From contig FSRV01000001.1 in assembly GCA_900142905.1 (NCBI GenBank), forward strand, positions 682,001 through 746,000: a stretch of DNA of 64,000 nucleotides. Direction: 5' to 3'. Of this stretch, positions 22,604 through 33,244 are shown piece by piece. The stretch's first letter is position 1, and every line of letters begins with the position of its first letter. The notes beneath the pieces were generated by a model. It did not search any database. It worked only from the letters and a program-made list of their open reading frames with translations, and was not told where the DNA came from. This DNA comes from Burkholderia sp. GAS332. GTDB taxonomy: Bacteria > Pseudomonadota > Gammaproteobacteria > Burkholderiales > Burkholderiaceae. Both the position numbers and the translations under genes were made by a program.

Positions 22604-23989
22604 ATGGAAGCTGTCCACGGCAGCACGCTGCTGGTCTTCGCGGTGATCGCCATCGCACTTCTGATCCTGCTGATCACCCGCTACAAGGTTTATCCGTTCC
22701 TCGTCCTGATCATCGTTTCGCTGCTGCTGGGTCTCGCATCCGGCATGCCGATCGGCACGATCGTCAAATCGTTCGAAACGGGCAATGGCAATACGCTCGG
22801 TCACATTGCGATCGTGGTCGGCCTCGGCACCATGCTCGGCAAAATGATGGCCGAATCGGGCGGTGCGGAGCGTATCGCGACTACCTTGATCGACAAGTTC
22901 GGCGAGAAACATATTCACTGGGCGATGATGGTCGTCGCGATCATCGTCGGCTTGCCGGTGTTCTTTGAAGTCGGCTTCGTGCTGCTGATTCCGATCGCGT
23001 TCAACGTCGCCAAACGCACCAACAAGTCGCTCCTGCTGGTCGGCTTGCCGATGGTCGCGGGTCTGTCCGTCGTGCACGGTTTGATTCCGCCGCACCCGGC
23101 CGCGATGCTCGCGGTGCAGGCGTATCACGCCGACATCGGCAAGACGATTGCGTACGGTCTGATAGTGGGCGTGCCGACGGCGATCGTCGCCGGTCCGCTG
23201 TTCGCGCTGCTGATCAGCCGCTATATCAAGCTGCCGAACAACAATCCGCTCGCTGCGCAGTTTCTCGGCCACGGTGATGACGCACAAAATAGCGCGAAGA
23301 GCGAAGCGCCGAAGCGCGAATTGCCCAGCTTCGGCGTTACTCTGTTCACGGTCCTCCTGCCGGTGATTCTGATGCTGATCGGCAGCTGGGCCGACCTCGT
23401 GTTCACGCCGAATACCTTGGCGAACAACCTGCTGCGTTTCGTCGGCAATTCGGACGTCGCGCTGTTAATTGCTGTGCTGGTCAGTTTCTGGACCTTCGGC
23501 GCGAGCCGCGGTTTTAATCGTGAGCAGATTCAGAAGTTCTGCGGCGAATGTCTGGCGCCGATCGCGGGTATCACGCTGATCGTGGGCGCGGGTGGCGGCT
23601 TCGGGCGCGTGCTGATGGATAGCGGCATCTCGAAGGAAATCGTCAATGTGGCAACGGCTATGCATCTGTCGCCGCTGCTGTTCGGCTGGCTGGTGGCTGC
23701 GCTGATTCGCCTGGCCACGGGTTCGGCGACGGTCGCGATGACCACCGCTTGCGGCATCGTTGCTCCGATCGCCTCGGCTAGCGGCGTGCAGGTTGTGCCG
23801 GAATTGCTGGTGCTCGCCACCGGTTCAGGCTCGCTGATTTTCTCGCACGTAAACGACGGCGGTTTCTGGCTGATCAAGGAATACTTCGGTATGACGGTGG
23901 GGCAGACCTTCAAGACATGGTCGCTCCTCGAAACCATCATTTCACTGATGGGCTTGGGTTTGACTTTCGCGCTCGCGACGGTCGTGTAA
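22604..23989 (+). CDS. gntT: Gluconate:H+ symporter (GntP family)
   Basis: This 461-residue protein has about 12-14 membrane segments and GntP-family motifs: VVGLGTMLGKMMAESGGAERI, GLPVFFEVGFVLLIPIAF, VVHGLIPPHPAAMLAVQAY and the C-terminal HVNDGGFWLIKEYFG. Members import D-gluconate. Gluconokinase follows after 10 bases, and edd-eda lie just upstream, so gluconate is the likely substrate. AAGGAGG precedes the ATG. Which GntP-family symbol applies cannot be settled from sequence; the gluconate role is firm. No clear HexR box was seen in its own upstream region. Confidence 0.9.
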   Translation: MEAVHGSTLLVFAVIAIALLILLITRYKVYPFLVLIIVSLLLGLASGMPIGTIVKSFETGNGNTLGHIAIVVGLGTMLGKMMAESGGAERIATTLIDKFGEKHIHWAMMVVAIIVGLPVFFEVGFVLLIPIAFNVAKRTNKSLLLVGLPMVAGLSVVHGLIPPHPAAMLAVQAYHADIGKTIAYGLIVGVPTAIVAGPLFALLISRYIKLPNNNPLAAQFLGHGDDAQNSAKSEAPKRELPSFGVTLFTVLLPVILMLIGSWADLVFTPNTLANNLLRFVGNSDVALLIAVLVSFWTFGASRGFNREQIQKFCGECLAPIAGITLIVGAGGGFGRVLMDSGISKEIVNVATAMHLSPLLFGWLVAALIRLATGSATVAMTTACGIVAPIASASGVQVVPELLVLATGSGSLIFSHVNDGGFWLIKEYFGMTVGQTFKTWSLLETIISLMGLGLTFALATVV

Positions 23990-23999
23990 GGAGTTTTTG

Positions 24000-24503
24000 A
24001 TGATTCTGATCGCAATGGGCGTGTCGGGCGCCGGCAAAACGAGGATTGGCGAAATGCTGGCGGAACGCCTGCACTGCGCATTTACCGACGGCGACGCGTT
24101 TCACAGCGCCGCCAACAAGGAGAAAATGCACCACGGCATTCCGCTCACCGACGAAGACCGTTGGCCGTGGCTGCAAACTATCCGTGTGGCGATCGAAGAG
24201 AAGCAGAGGGCGAGCGAGAAGGCGGTGTTCACGTGTTCATCGCTGAAGCGTTCGTATCGCGATGTGCTGCGCGGCGGCAGCAACGGTGATAAGGACGTGT
24301 GCTTCGTCTATCTAAAGGGTTCGTTCGAGGTGTTGCGCGGGCGGTTGACCACGCGCACCGGTCACTTCTTCGATCCGTCGCTGTTGCAAAGTCAGCTCGA
24401 TACGCTCGAAGAGCCGGGCCCGGACGAGGCGATCACGGTGAGCATCGAGTTGTCGCCGGAGGAGATCGTCGACGAGGTACTGAGGCAGATGACGGCGCGG
24501 TGA
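24000..24503 (+). CDS. gntK: Gluconokinase
   Basis: Gluconokinase (167 residues) phosphorylates gluconate to 6-phosphogluconate, the substrate of Edd. The P-loop is GVSGAGKT at residues 7-14; FTDGDAFH, KMHHGIPLTDEDRWPWL and TCSSLKRSYRDVLRGG are family signatures, and FVYLKGSFEVLRGRLTTRTGHFFDPSLLQSQ is the lid and substrate region. The start at 24000 (ATG) lies 10 bases after the permease stop with GGAG between, so the two are one operon. A strong terminator follows. Confidence 0.96.
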   Translation: MILIAMGVSGAGKTRIGEMLAERLHCAFTDGDAFHSAANKEKMHHGIPLTDEDRWPWLQTIRVAIEEKQRASEKAVFTCSSLKRSYRDVLRGGSNGDKDVCFVYLKGSFEVLRGRLTTRTGHFFDPSLLQSQLDTLEEPGPDEAITVSIELSPEEIVDEVLRQMTAR

Positions 24504-24532
24504 GGGTTTAGGCTTACTGACGTCGCAGGATG

Positions 24533-24568
24533 AAAAAAAGGCGCTCACGTTTTGTGAGCGCCTTTTTT
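24533..24568. terminator. Bidirectional terminator between gntK and purB
   Basis: An A run, a GGCGCTCAC/GTGAGCGCC stem with a short loop, and a T run form a symmetric terminator serving the convergent gntK and purB transcripts. Confidence 0.92.
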
Positions 24569-24599
24569 ATGGCCGAAGCTGCGAGGCAATGACTCGGTC

Positions 24600-26027
<1,428 letters not shown>

Positions 26028-26223
26028 TCAATGACCAGTTCTGGAACGGAGGGAAGCGCGAATTTTACCACTGTGCGGCGGGCGGCCCGAAGTTGGCAGC
26101 GATCTCGCGCCGAACCGCGCCGGCACGCCATGGCGGCATCCATCTGCCTTCATCTGGAACCCTAGGTCACAGCCGCGCCGCTAGAATGCTGACTTCCTCC
26201 CTCCCGCTGGCAGCAGGCTCCGC

Positions 26224-27186
26224 ATGGAACTGAAATGGCTCGAAGACTTCGTTTCACTCGCGGAAACGCGTAGTTTCAGCCGCTCGGCCGAATTGCGTCA
26301 CGTCACGCAGCCGGCGTTTTCGCGGCGGATTCAGGCACTGGAAGCGTGGCTGGGCACGGAACTGATCGACCGTTCGGTTTACCCGACGCGGCTGACGGCG
26401 GCAGGCCAGGTGTTCTACGAGCAGGCGCTCGCCATGCTGTCGCAGTTCCACGAAGCGCGTGCCCTGCTGCGCGGGCACACGGCGACGCCGCAGGCGACCA
26501 TCGAGTTCGCGGTGCCGCACACACTGTCGCTCACCTACTTCCCACGCTGGCTTCAGCGCATCGAAGCGCAGATGGGTCCGATCCATACCCGGCTGCGGGC
26601 GTTGAACGTGCACGACGCGGCTTTGGCGCTGGTGGAAGGCGGCTGCGATCTGATGATGGCCTATCACCATCCGAGCCATCCCATCGCGCTCGATCCGGCG
26701 CGCTATGACATGCTCACGCTCGGCAACGAGCCGATCAGCCCTTTCTCGGCGCCGGGCCGCGCCGGGCGCCCCCGGCACACGCTGCCAGGCACGGCCGAAG
26801 CGCCTACGCCCTATCTGACCTATACACCGAACGCCTACCTTGGCCGCATGACCGAAGTGATCCTCGCTAATGCGCCGGAGCGCCTGTATCTCGACCGCCT
26901 GTACGAAACCGACATGGCCGAGGGGCTCAAGGCGATGGCGCTGGCCGGCCACGGCATCGCCTTCCTGCCCTACAGCGCGGTGGAAGAGGCGGTCGCCGAC
27001 GGCAAACTGATCCGCCTCGATCGCGCAACGCGTGGCACGCCGGAGGGGCAGCTCACGCTGACCATGGAGATCCGCCTCTATCGCGACAAGCTGGCCGCGA
27101 AAGGCGACGATGCGCGGCAGATACTCGTGCGGCAACTGTGGGACGTGGTGTCGGAGGAGTTGGCGCAAGGCGCGCGCTCTGCCTGA
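26224..27186 (+). CDS. LysR-family transcriptional regulator, HypT-like
   Basis: The 320-residue protein has an N-terminal LysR helix-turn-helix (residues about 4-62: FVSLAETRSFSRSAELRHVTQPAFSRRIQALE) and a C-terminal substrate-binding domain. The MELKWLEDFVSLAETRSFS opening, the SxSLxYFPRW segment and the late GHGIAFLPYSAVEEAV motif resemble HypT/YjiE, the hypochlorite-responsive regulator of enterobacteria. The methionines important in HypT were not traced. It lies 138 bases upstream of glutamate dehydrogenase on the same strand and may or may not control it. Family assignment is secure; ligand and target unknown. Confidence 0.82.
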   Translation: MELKWLEDFVSLAETRSFSRSAELRHVTQPAFSRRIQALEAWLGTELIDRSVYPTRLTAAGQVFYEQALAMLSQFHEARALLRGHTATPQATIEFAVPHTLSLTYFPRWLQRIEAQMGPIHTRLRALNVHDAALALVEGGCDLMMAYHHPSHPIALDPARYDMLTLGNEPISPFSAPGRAGRPRHTLPGTAEAPTPYLTYTPNAYLGRMTEVILANAPERLYLDRLYETDMAEGLKAMALAGHGIAFLPYSAVEEAVADGKLIRLDRATRGTPEGQLTLTMEIRLYRDKLAAKGDDARQILVRQLWDVVSEELAQGARSA

Positions 27187-27324
27187 AAACCTGCGTCCCC
27201 ACGACGCGAATTTGCAGCTTCTTAACGGTTATGCAAAAAAAACATAATCGGATAAGGAAACGGCATTGGATTTCAAATCGGCGTTTTTCGACAATGCTGC
27301 TACTCGATCAACGCCGGAGCGTTC

Positions 27325-28638
27325 ATGTCATCCCAGCAGCAAGTCGCACAATCCGCATCATCGTTGCAGTCCGTTCCCTCCTACCTCAATAGCGAAGACC
27401 TCGGCCCGTGGGGCAACTACCTGCGTCAGGTCGACCGCGTCGCGCCGTACCTCGGCTCGCTGTCCCGCTGGCTCGAAACCCTGAAGCGCCCGAAGCGCAT
27501 TCTGATCGTCGACGTGCCTATCGAACTCGATAACGGCACGGTCGCGCACTTCGAAGGCTATCGCGTGCAGCACAACGTGTCGCGCGGTCCGGGTAAGGGC
27601 GGCGTGCGTTATCACCAGGACGTGACGCTGTCGGAAGTGATGGCGCTGTCGGCGTGGATGTCGGTGAAGAACGCTGCGGTGAACGTGCCGTACGGCGGCG
27701 CGAAGGGCGGTATTCGTGTCGACCCGCGCACCTTGTCGCGTGGCGAGCTGGAGCGCATGACGCGCCGCTACACGAGCGAAATCGGCATCATCATCGGACC
27801 GAATACCGACATCCCCGCGCCGGACGTGAACACGAACGAGCAGATCATGGCGTGGATGATGGACACGTACTCGATGAACCAGGGCCAAACGGCAACGGGC
27901 GTCGTAACGGGCAAGCCGATCACGCTGGGTGGTTCGCTGGGCCGCCGTGAAGCGACGGGCCGTGGCGTGTTCGTGGTCGCCTCGGAAGCCGCACGCCGCA
28001 TTGGTGTCGACATCGAAGGCGCGCGTATCGCCGTGCAGGGCTTCGGTAACGTGGGCGGCATCGCTGCGCGCCTGTTCCAGGAAGCGGGCTCGAAGCTGGT
28101 CGCGGTGCAGGATCACACCGGCACGCTGTACAAGTCGACCGGTATCGATGCTGTCGCGCTGCTGGCTCACGTGGCGAAGACGGGCGGCGTCGGCGGTTTC
28201 CCGGAAGCCGACACGATCGCGAACGAAGATTTCTGGACGGTCGAATCCGACATCCTGATTCCGGCTGCGCTGGAAAACCAGATCACCGAAAAGAACGCCG
28301 GCAAGATCAAGACGAAGATCGTCGTGGAAGGCGCCAACGGCCCGACCACCACAGCAGCGGACGACATTCTGCACGACCGCGGCATCCTCGTGATTCCGGA
28401 CGTGGTGGCGAATGCCGGCGGTGTGACGGTGTCGTACTTCGAATGGGTGCAGGACTTCTCGAGCTTCTTCTGGACGGAAGACGAGATCAATCAGCGTCTC
28501 GAGCGCGTGATGCGCGAAGCCTTTGCCGCAGTGTGGCAAGTGTCGAGCGAACAGAAGGTGTCCGTGCGGACCGCAGCGTTTATCGTCGCGTGTAAGCGGA
28601 TCCTGGAAGCGCGTGAATTGCGCGGTCTGTATCCCTGA
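27325..28638 (+). CDS. gdhA: Glutamate dehydrogenase (Glu/Leu/Phe/Val family)
   Basis: This 437-residue enzyme interconverts glutamate and 2-oxoglutarate plus ammonia. The catalytic region [16 protein letters not shown] (residues about 114-129) holds the active-site Lys, GKGGVRYH the substrate contacts, and a Rossmann domain follows with [15 protein letters not shown]. It resembles the short catabolic-type NAD-dependent enzymes more than enterobacterial GdhA, so the symbol is a convenience. It is followed 300 bases later by the glutamate/aspartate transporter genes, a sensible functional pairing. Confidence 0.9.
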   Translation: MSSQQQVAQSASSLQSVPSYLNSEDLGPWGNYLRQVDRVAPYLGSLSRWLETLKRPKRILIVDVPIELDNGTVAHFEGYRVQHNVSRGPGKGGVRYHQDVTLSEVMALSAWMSVKNAAVNVPYGGAKGGIRVDPRTLSRGELERMTRRYTSEIGIIIGPNTDIPAPDVNTNEQIMAWMMDTYSMNQGQTATGVVTGKPITLGGSLGRREATGRGVFVVASEAARRIGVDIEGARIAVQGFGNVGGIAARLFQEAGSKLVAVQDHTGTLYKSTGIDAVALLAHVAKTGGVGGFPEADTIANEDFWTVESDILIPAALENQITEKNAGKIKTKIVVEGANGPTTTAADDILHDRGILVIPDVVANAGGVTVSYFEWVQDFSSFFWTEDEINQRLERVMREAFAAVWQVSSEQKVSVRTAAFIVACKRILEARELRGLYP

Positions 28639-28698
28639 TCTGATTGCGTGAAACGGCGGGTCCGCTACCTCGCGGGTCGCTGCAAAAACTTGCTTCAA

Positions 28699-28758
28699 CG
28701 CCGTCCACAAGACGGCGTGCATCACCCGGCGGGCGGCATCGTATCGATGCCGCCCGCC
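28699..28758 (+). terminator. Tandem hairpins after glutamate dehydrogenase
   Basis: CGCCGTC/GACGGCG (28699-28717) is followed by a 13-bp perfect stem (28728-28740 with 28746-28758). The T run after it is only two bases, so termination may depend on the stem strength or on Rho. The remaining bases up to 28937 hold no gene. Confidence 0.6.
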
Positions 28759-28937
28759 TTCGCATGTCCGGAAAGATTGACCAACCGTCCAGGAAGCGCC
28801 GTTTAGAACGACAACGCGCGCCCTGAAGGACGTCCCGTTGGGGGATTGGCGGACACGCAACAAACATGGTTTATAGCAATACTTTCAGAATAATTACTTT
28901 GCTAAACTGGCGCCGGTTCTTGCCAAGGAGATCACAC

Positions 28938-29831
28938 ATGAAGATTAAAAAAGCTGCGCTGCTGCTCGCGACTCTCGGACTGCTTACAGTTGGCGCGCAG
29001 GCGCAAGACGCCGGTACGCTGAAAAAGATCAAGGACACGGGCGTCATTTCGCTGGGTCATCGCGAATCGTCGATCCCGTTTTCGTATTACGACGACAAGC
29101 AGAATGTCATCGGCTACTCGCAGGAATTCGCGCTGAAGGTGGTGGAGGCGGTTAAGCAGAAGCTGAACATGCCTAACCTGAAGGTCAAGCTCACGCCGGT
29201 CACGTCGCAAAACCGTATTCCGCTGGTGCAGAACGGCACCGTCGACATGGAATGCGGCTCGACCACGAATAACGCCGAGCGCCAGCAACAAGCTGCGTTC
29301 TCGAACACGATCTTCGTGATCGGCACGCGCCTGATGACCAAGAAAGACTCCGGCATCAAGGACTTCGCGGACCTGAAGGGCAAGACGGTCGTCACGACCG
29401 CCGGCACGACCTCCGAGCGCCTGCTTCGCAAGATGAATCAGGACAAGAGCATGGGCATGAACATCATCAGCGCGAAGGACCATGGCGAGTCGTTCCTGAC
29501 GCTCTCCACCGGCCGTGCTGCCGCGTTCATGATGGACGACGCGCTGCTGGCAGGCGAACGCGCCAAGTCGAACAACCCGGGCGACTTCGTGATCGTCGGC
29601 ACGCCGCAATCGCATGAAGCGTACGGCTGCATGATCCGCAAGAACGATCCGGAATTCAAGAAGGTGGTCGACGACGCGATCGCGAAGGTCGAGACCTCGG
29701 GCGAAGCCGATCAGATCTACAAGAAGTGGTTCGAATCGCCGATTCCGCCGAAGGGCCTGAACCTGAACTTCCCGGAAAGCGATGACATGAAGGCGCTCTT
29801 CAAGAGCCCGAATGACAAGGCAATCGATTAA
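28938..29831 (+). CDS. gltI: Glutamate/aspartate ABC transporter, periplasmic binding protein
   Basis: This 297-residue protein has a signal peptide (MKIKKAALLLATLGLLTVGAQA) and a family-3 solute-binding domain. Signatures include GVISLGHRESSIPFSYYDD, VDMECGSTTNNAERQQQAAFS and AAFMMDDALLAGE, as in GltI/YbeJ. It captures glutamate and aspartate in the periplasm for the GltJK-GltL complex. AAGGAG precedes the ATG. It is the first gene of gltIJKL, separated from gltJ by a hairpin that probably lets more binding protein than membrane subunits be made. Confidence 0.95.
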   Translation: MKIKKAALLLATLGLLTVGAQAQDAGTLKKIKDTGVISLGHRESSIPFSYYDDKQNVIGYSQEFALKVVEAVKQKLNMPNLKVKLTPVTSQNRIPLVQNGTVDMECGSTTNNAERQQQAAFSNTIFVIGTRLMTKKDSGIKDFADLKGKTVVTTAGTTSERLLRKMNQDKSMGMNIISAKDHGESFLTLSTGRAAAFMMDDALLAGERAKSNNPGDFVIVGTPQSHEAYGCMIRKNDPEFKKVVDDAIAKVETSGEADQIYKKWFESPIPPKGLNLNFPESDDMKALFKSPNDKAID

Positions 29832-29860
29832 ACCTTAGCCGTTTTTTTGAAACGCTGAAC

Positions 29861-29898
29861 GAGACGGAAGGGGCCACGCGCTTCTTCCGTTTCTTTTT
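29861..29898 (+). terminator. Intercistronic hairpin (attenuator) between gltI and gltJ
   Basis: GAGACGGAAG pairs with CTTCCGTTTC (one G-T pair) over a 13-base loop and is followed by a T run. A partial terminator here would explain unequal expression of gltI and gltJKL, as is common in ABC importer operons. Confidence 0.55.
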
Positions 29899-29913
29899 GC
29901 TGGAGTCTTGGTC

Positions 29914-30654
29914 ATGTCATATCACTGGAACTGGGGCATTCTGCTGAGTCCGGTCTCTACCGGCGAGCCGACCACCTATCTGGGCTGGCTGATGTCCGGC
30001 TTCTGGGTGACGATTACCGTGTCGCTGTCGGCATGGGTGATCGCGCTGATCGTCGGTTCGTTTTTCGGTGTGCTGCGCACGGTGCCGAACAAATGGGCGT
30101 CGGGTATCGGCACGCTCTACGTCGCGATTTTCCGCAACATCCCGCTGATCGTGCAGTTCTTTATCTGGTATCTGGTGATACCGGAGTTGCTGCCGGTGTC
30201 GATGGGGAACTGGTACAAGCAACTGCCGCCGGGCGCGCAGTTCTTCTCGTCGTCGATCATCTGTCTCGGGCTCTTCACTGCCGCGCGCGTGTGCGAGCAG
30301 GTGCGCTCGGGCATCAACGCGTTGCCGCGCGGCCAACGCGCCGCAGGTCTGGCAATGGGTTTCACGCAATGGCAGACGTATCGCTACGTGCTGCTGCCGG
30401 TGGCGTACCGGATCATCGTGCCGCCGCTCACGTCCGAGTTTCTGAATATCTTCAAGAATTCGGCCGTGGCATCGACAATCGGTCTGCTGGATTTGTCTGC
30501 CCAGGCGCGCCAACTGGTCGACTACACGTCGCAGACGTATGAGTCGTTCATCGCGGTCACGCTGGCGTATGTCCTGATCAATCTGGTCGTGATGCAACTG
30601 ATGCGCTGGGTCGAACACAAAACCCGGTTGCCCGGCTATATCGGAGGTAAGTGA
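29914..30654 (+). CDS. gltJ: Glutamate/aspartate ABC transporter permease
   Basis: GltJ (246 residues) is one of two membrane subunits of the glutamate/aspartate importer. It has five or so membrane helices and the polar amino acid permease EAA loop ([23 protein letters not shown], residues about 129-151). WNWGILL at the N-terminus is typical of GltJ. Its stop codon overlaps the gltK start by one base (TGATG), so the two are translationally coupled. Confidence 0.95.
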   Translation: MSYHWNWGILLSPVSTGEPTTYLGWLMSGFWVTITVSLSAWVIALIVGSFFGVLRTVPNKWASGIGTLYVAIFRNIPLIVQFFIWYLVIPELLPVSMGNWYKQLPPGAQFFSSSIICLGLFTAARVCEQVRSGINALPRGQRAAGLAMGFTQWQTYRYVLLPVAYRIIVPPLTSEFLNIFKNSAVASTIGLLDLSAQARQLVDYTSQTYESFIAVTLAYVLINLVVMQLMRWVEHKTRLPGYIGGK

Positions 30655-31331
30655 TGCATCATTTCGACTGGAGCGGTATTCCGGGCGCACTGCCTACGTT
30701 GTGGACCGGCGCGATCGTCACCATCAAGATCACGCTGATCGCGATCGTGATCGGCATTGTCTGGGGCACCATTCTCGCGATTATGCGGCTCTCGCCATTC
30801 AAGCCGTTCGAATGGTTCGCGAAGGCTTATGTCACGATCTTCCGTTCGATCCCGCTGGTGATGGTGCTGCTGTGGTTCTTCCTGATCGTGCCGCAGGTGC
30901 TGCAAAACGTGCTGGGCTTGTCGCCGGATATCGACATTCGGCTCGCGTCGGCGATGGTCGCTTTCTCGCTGTTCGAGGCTGCGTACTATTCGGAGATTAT
31001 CCGTGCCGGCATTCAGGCGGTGCCGCGCGGGCAGGTCAATGCCGCGTTTGCGCTCGGCATGAGCTACCCGCAGGCCATGCGTCTCATCGTGCTGCCGCAG
31101 GCGTTCCGCGCGATGGTGCCGCTGCTGCTTACCCAAGGTATCGTGCTGTTTCAGGATACGTCGCTCGTCTACGTGATCAGCCTCGCCGACTTCTTCCGCA
31201 CCGCCACGAATATTGGCGACCGTGACGGTACGAATGTCGAAATGGTACTGTTCGCGGGCGCGTGTTATTTCGTGGTCTGTGTGATCGCGTCGAGCCTCGT
31301 CAAAGGTCTTCAGAAAAAGGTCGCAAGATGA
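30654..31331 (+). CDS. gltK: Glutamate/aspartate ABC transporter permease
   Basis: GltK (225 residues) is the second membrane subunit. It begins MMHH if the preceding GTG is used; the ATG at 30654 is preferred, with GGAGG five or so bases upstream. The EAA-type loop [20 protein letters not shown] marks the contact site with the ATPase, and five helices are predicted. It overlaps gltJ by one base and gltL by four (ATGA). Confidence 0.95.
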   Translation: MHHFDWSGIPGALPTLWTGAIVTIKITLIAIVIGIVWGTILAIMRLSPFKPFEWFAKAYVTIFRSIPLVMVLLWFFLIVPQVLQNVLGLSPDIDIRLASAMVAFSLFEAAYYSEIIRAGIQAVPRGQVNAAFALGMSYPQAMRLIVLPQAFRAMVPLLLTQGIVLFQDTSLVYVISLADFFRTATNIGDRDGTNVEMVLFAGACYFVVCVIASSLVKGLQKKVAR

Positions 31332-32053
31332 TCTCTATCAAGAATGTTTCGAAGTGGTACGGTCAGTTTCAAGTGCTGACCGACTGCACGACGGAAGTCA
31401 AAAAAGGTGAAGTGGTGGTGGTGTGCGGGCCGTCGGGCTCGGGCAAGTCCACGCTGATCAAAACTGTCAACGGCCTCGAGCCGTTCCAGAAGGGCGAGAT
31501 CGTCATCAATGGCCAATCGCTGACCGACAAGAAAACCAATCTGTCGAAACTGCGTGCCAAGGTCGGCATGGTGTTCCAGCACTTCGAGCTGTTTCCGCAT
31601 CTGTCGATCGTGCAGAACCTGACGCTTGCGCAGATCAAGGTACTCGGCCGTTCGAAGGACGAAGCCACGACCAAGGGCTACAAGCTGCTCGATCGCGTCG
31701 GTCTGCGCGCGCATGCGGATAAGTTTCCGGGGCAATTGTCGGGCGGTCAGCAGCAGCGTGTGGCGATTGCGCGCGCGCTGTCGATGGACCCCATCGCGAT
31801 GCTGTTCGACGAACCGACTTCCGCGCTCGATCCGGAAATGATCAACGAAGTGCTTGACGTGATGGTCGAACTCGCGCAGGAAGGGATGACGATGATGTGC
31901 GTCACGCACGAAATGGGCTTTGCCAAGAAGGTCGCGCACCGCGTGATCTTCATGGACAAGGGCCTGATCGTCGAAGACGACCGCAAGGAAGACTTTTTCG
32001 CGAATCCGAAGTCGGATCGTGCGAAGGATTTTCTGGCGAAGATCCTGCACTAA
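31328..32053 (+). CDS. gltL: Glutamate/aspartate ABC transporter ATPase
   Basis: GltL (241 residues) hydrolyses ATP to drive the importer. Walker A is GPSGSGKS (residues 34-41), the Q-loop lies in [15 protein letters not shown], the signature is LSGGQQQR, and Walker B with catalytic Glu is [11 protein letters not shown]; the switch His is in CVTHEMGFA. It overlaps gltK by four bases, closing the gltIJKL operon. Confidence 0.96.
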   Translation: MISIKNVSKWYGQFQVLTDCTTEVKKGEVVVVCGPSGSGKSTLIKTVNGLEPFQKGEIVINGQSLTDKKTNLSKLRAKVGMVFQHFELFPHLSIVQNLTLAQIKVLGRSKDEATTKGYKLLDRVGLRAHADKFPGQLSGGQQQRVAIARALSMDPIAMLFDEPTSALDPEMINEVLDVMVELAQEGMTMMCVTHEMGFAKKVAHRVIFMDKGLIVEDDRKEDFFANPKSDRAKDFLAKILH

Positions 32054-32094
32054 GCGTGTCGCCTGGCCGCGCTGGCTGGTTGGCTCATGCAGAA

Positions 32095-32124
32095 AAAAAG
32101 CCGCTTCGGAAGAAGCGGCTTTTT
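32095..32124. terminator. Bidirectional terminator between gltL and the amidotransferase gene
   Basis: AAAAAGCCGCTTC and GAAGCGGCTTTTT form a 13-bp stem around GGAA. It serves both converging transcripts. Confidence 0.93.
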
Positions 32125-32128
32125 CGTA

Positions 32129-33055
32129 TCAGGATTCGAAAGCAGCGGCGTCGTCGGCCGCTTCGAGGTCGACCTCGGCCGTGGCCACCGCCTCAACTGT
32201 GGCCGCAATCGTAGTCGCCGAAGCCGATGCGTCCAACGCCGGATTGCGCAGCTTCTCCAGCACCGAAGCCGGCACCGGCACGTTGACCCTGCCGATCACA
32301 TCGCCGTGCTGGAACATCATCAGATCGCCTGGCTGGAAGGCGGTCCACACTTCGTTATCGGTGAGCGGCTTGGTCGCGATCACGGCGACGCGGTCTTCCG
32401 GCGTCGTGTATTTGGCGAAATCGATCGACACGTCCGCATCGACCAGATGGGCGGTCGAGAACGGCCAGCGCCGCACGATGTAGTGCAGATGCGTCGAGCA
32501 ATGCGCGAACTGCGCCTGGCCGTTCGACATCAGGAAATTGAACACGCCGAATTGCGTAATCTCGCGCGTGAGGGTTTCGAGCGCCTCGAACAGTTCTTCC
32601 AGCGGCGGTTGGCAGCCCGGGAACGCCTTGCGCAAACCTTGCAGCAACGCGCAGAACGCGAGCTCGCTATCGGTCGTGCCGACAGGCTGATAGACACCGT
32701 TAAGCGCCGGCGAATAATCTTTCAGGTCGCCGTTGTGCGCGAAGATCCAGTGGCGCCCCCACAATTCGCGCATGAACGGATGGCAGTTCTCGAGCAGGAT
32801 GTGCCCTTGCGTCGCCTTGCGGATATGCGCGATCGTGTTCTTCGATTTGATCGGGTAGCGCTTGACCATCTCGGCGATCGGCGAGGTGGCCGACGATTGA
32901 TGGTCGATGAACAGGCGGCAGGCTTTATCTTCGAAGAAGGCGATGCCCCAGCCGTCTGCGTGGTGATCGGTGACGCCGCCGCGCGCCGCAAAGCCGGTGA
33001 ACGAGAACGTGACGTCCGTCGGCGCGGCGCAGTTCATTCCGAGAAGTTGGCACAT
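32129..33055 (-). CDS. Class II glutamine amidotransferase (YafJ type)
   Basis: The 308-residue protein starts MCQLLGMNCAAPTDVTFSF; Cys2 would be the nucleophile after Met removal, as in class II (Ntn) amidotransferases. Other marks are DGWGIAFF, HIRKATQGHILLENCHPF and HNGDLKDY. Members of the YafJ group are free-standing glutaminase-domain proteins; the physiological acceptor is unknown. The last 50 residues are Ala/Val/Glu-rich and extend past the family domain. The start is secure because Cys2 is catalytic. It is divergent from pyrC. Confidence 0.88.
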   Translation of the reverse strand: MCQLLGMNCAAPTDVTFSFTGFAARGGVTDHHADGWGIAFFEDKACRLFIDHQSSATSPIAEMVKRYPIKSKNTIAHIRKATQGHILLENCHPFMRELWGRHWIFAHNGDLKDYSPALNGVYQPVGTTDSELAFCALLQGLRKAFPGCQPPLEELFEALETLTREITQFGVFNFLMSNGQAQFAHCSTHLHYIVRRWPFSTAHLVDADVSIDFAKYTTPEDRVAVIATKPLTDNEVWTAFQPGDLMMFQHGDVIGRVNVPVPASVLEKLRNPALDASASATTIAATVEAVATAEVDLEAADDAAAFES

Positions 33056-33244
33056 GTTGCGGGTAAGCCTGTGAACGGGGCGAGCCGTTACAATGATGAT
33101 TTTCCAAGCATATCACCGAGCCAGAAGCGCCAAATAGCAAAATTGACGTATGTTTAGGCCTTACCGTTGCGATTTGCTGTGATTTGTACCGCTTTGAGCA
33201 TGCCGATTTGCTTTTTTGCCGCCGAATCTCGTTCCCCTCTCGCC

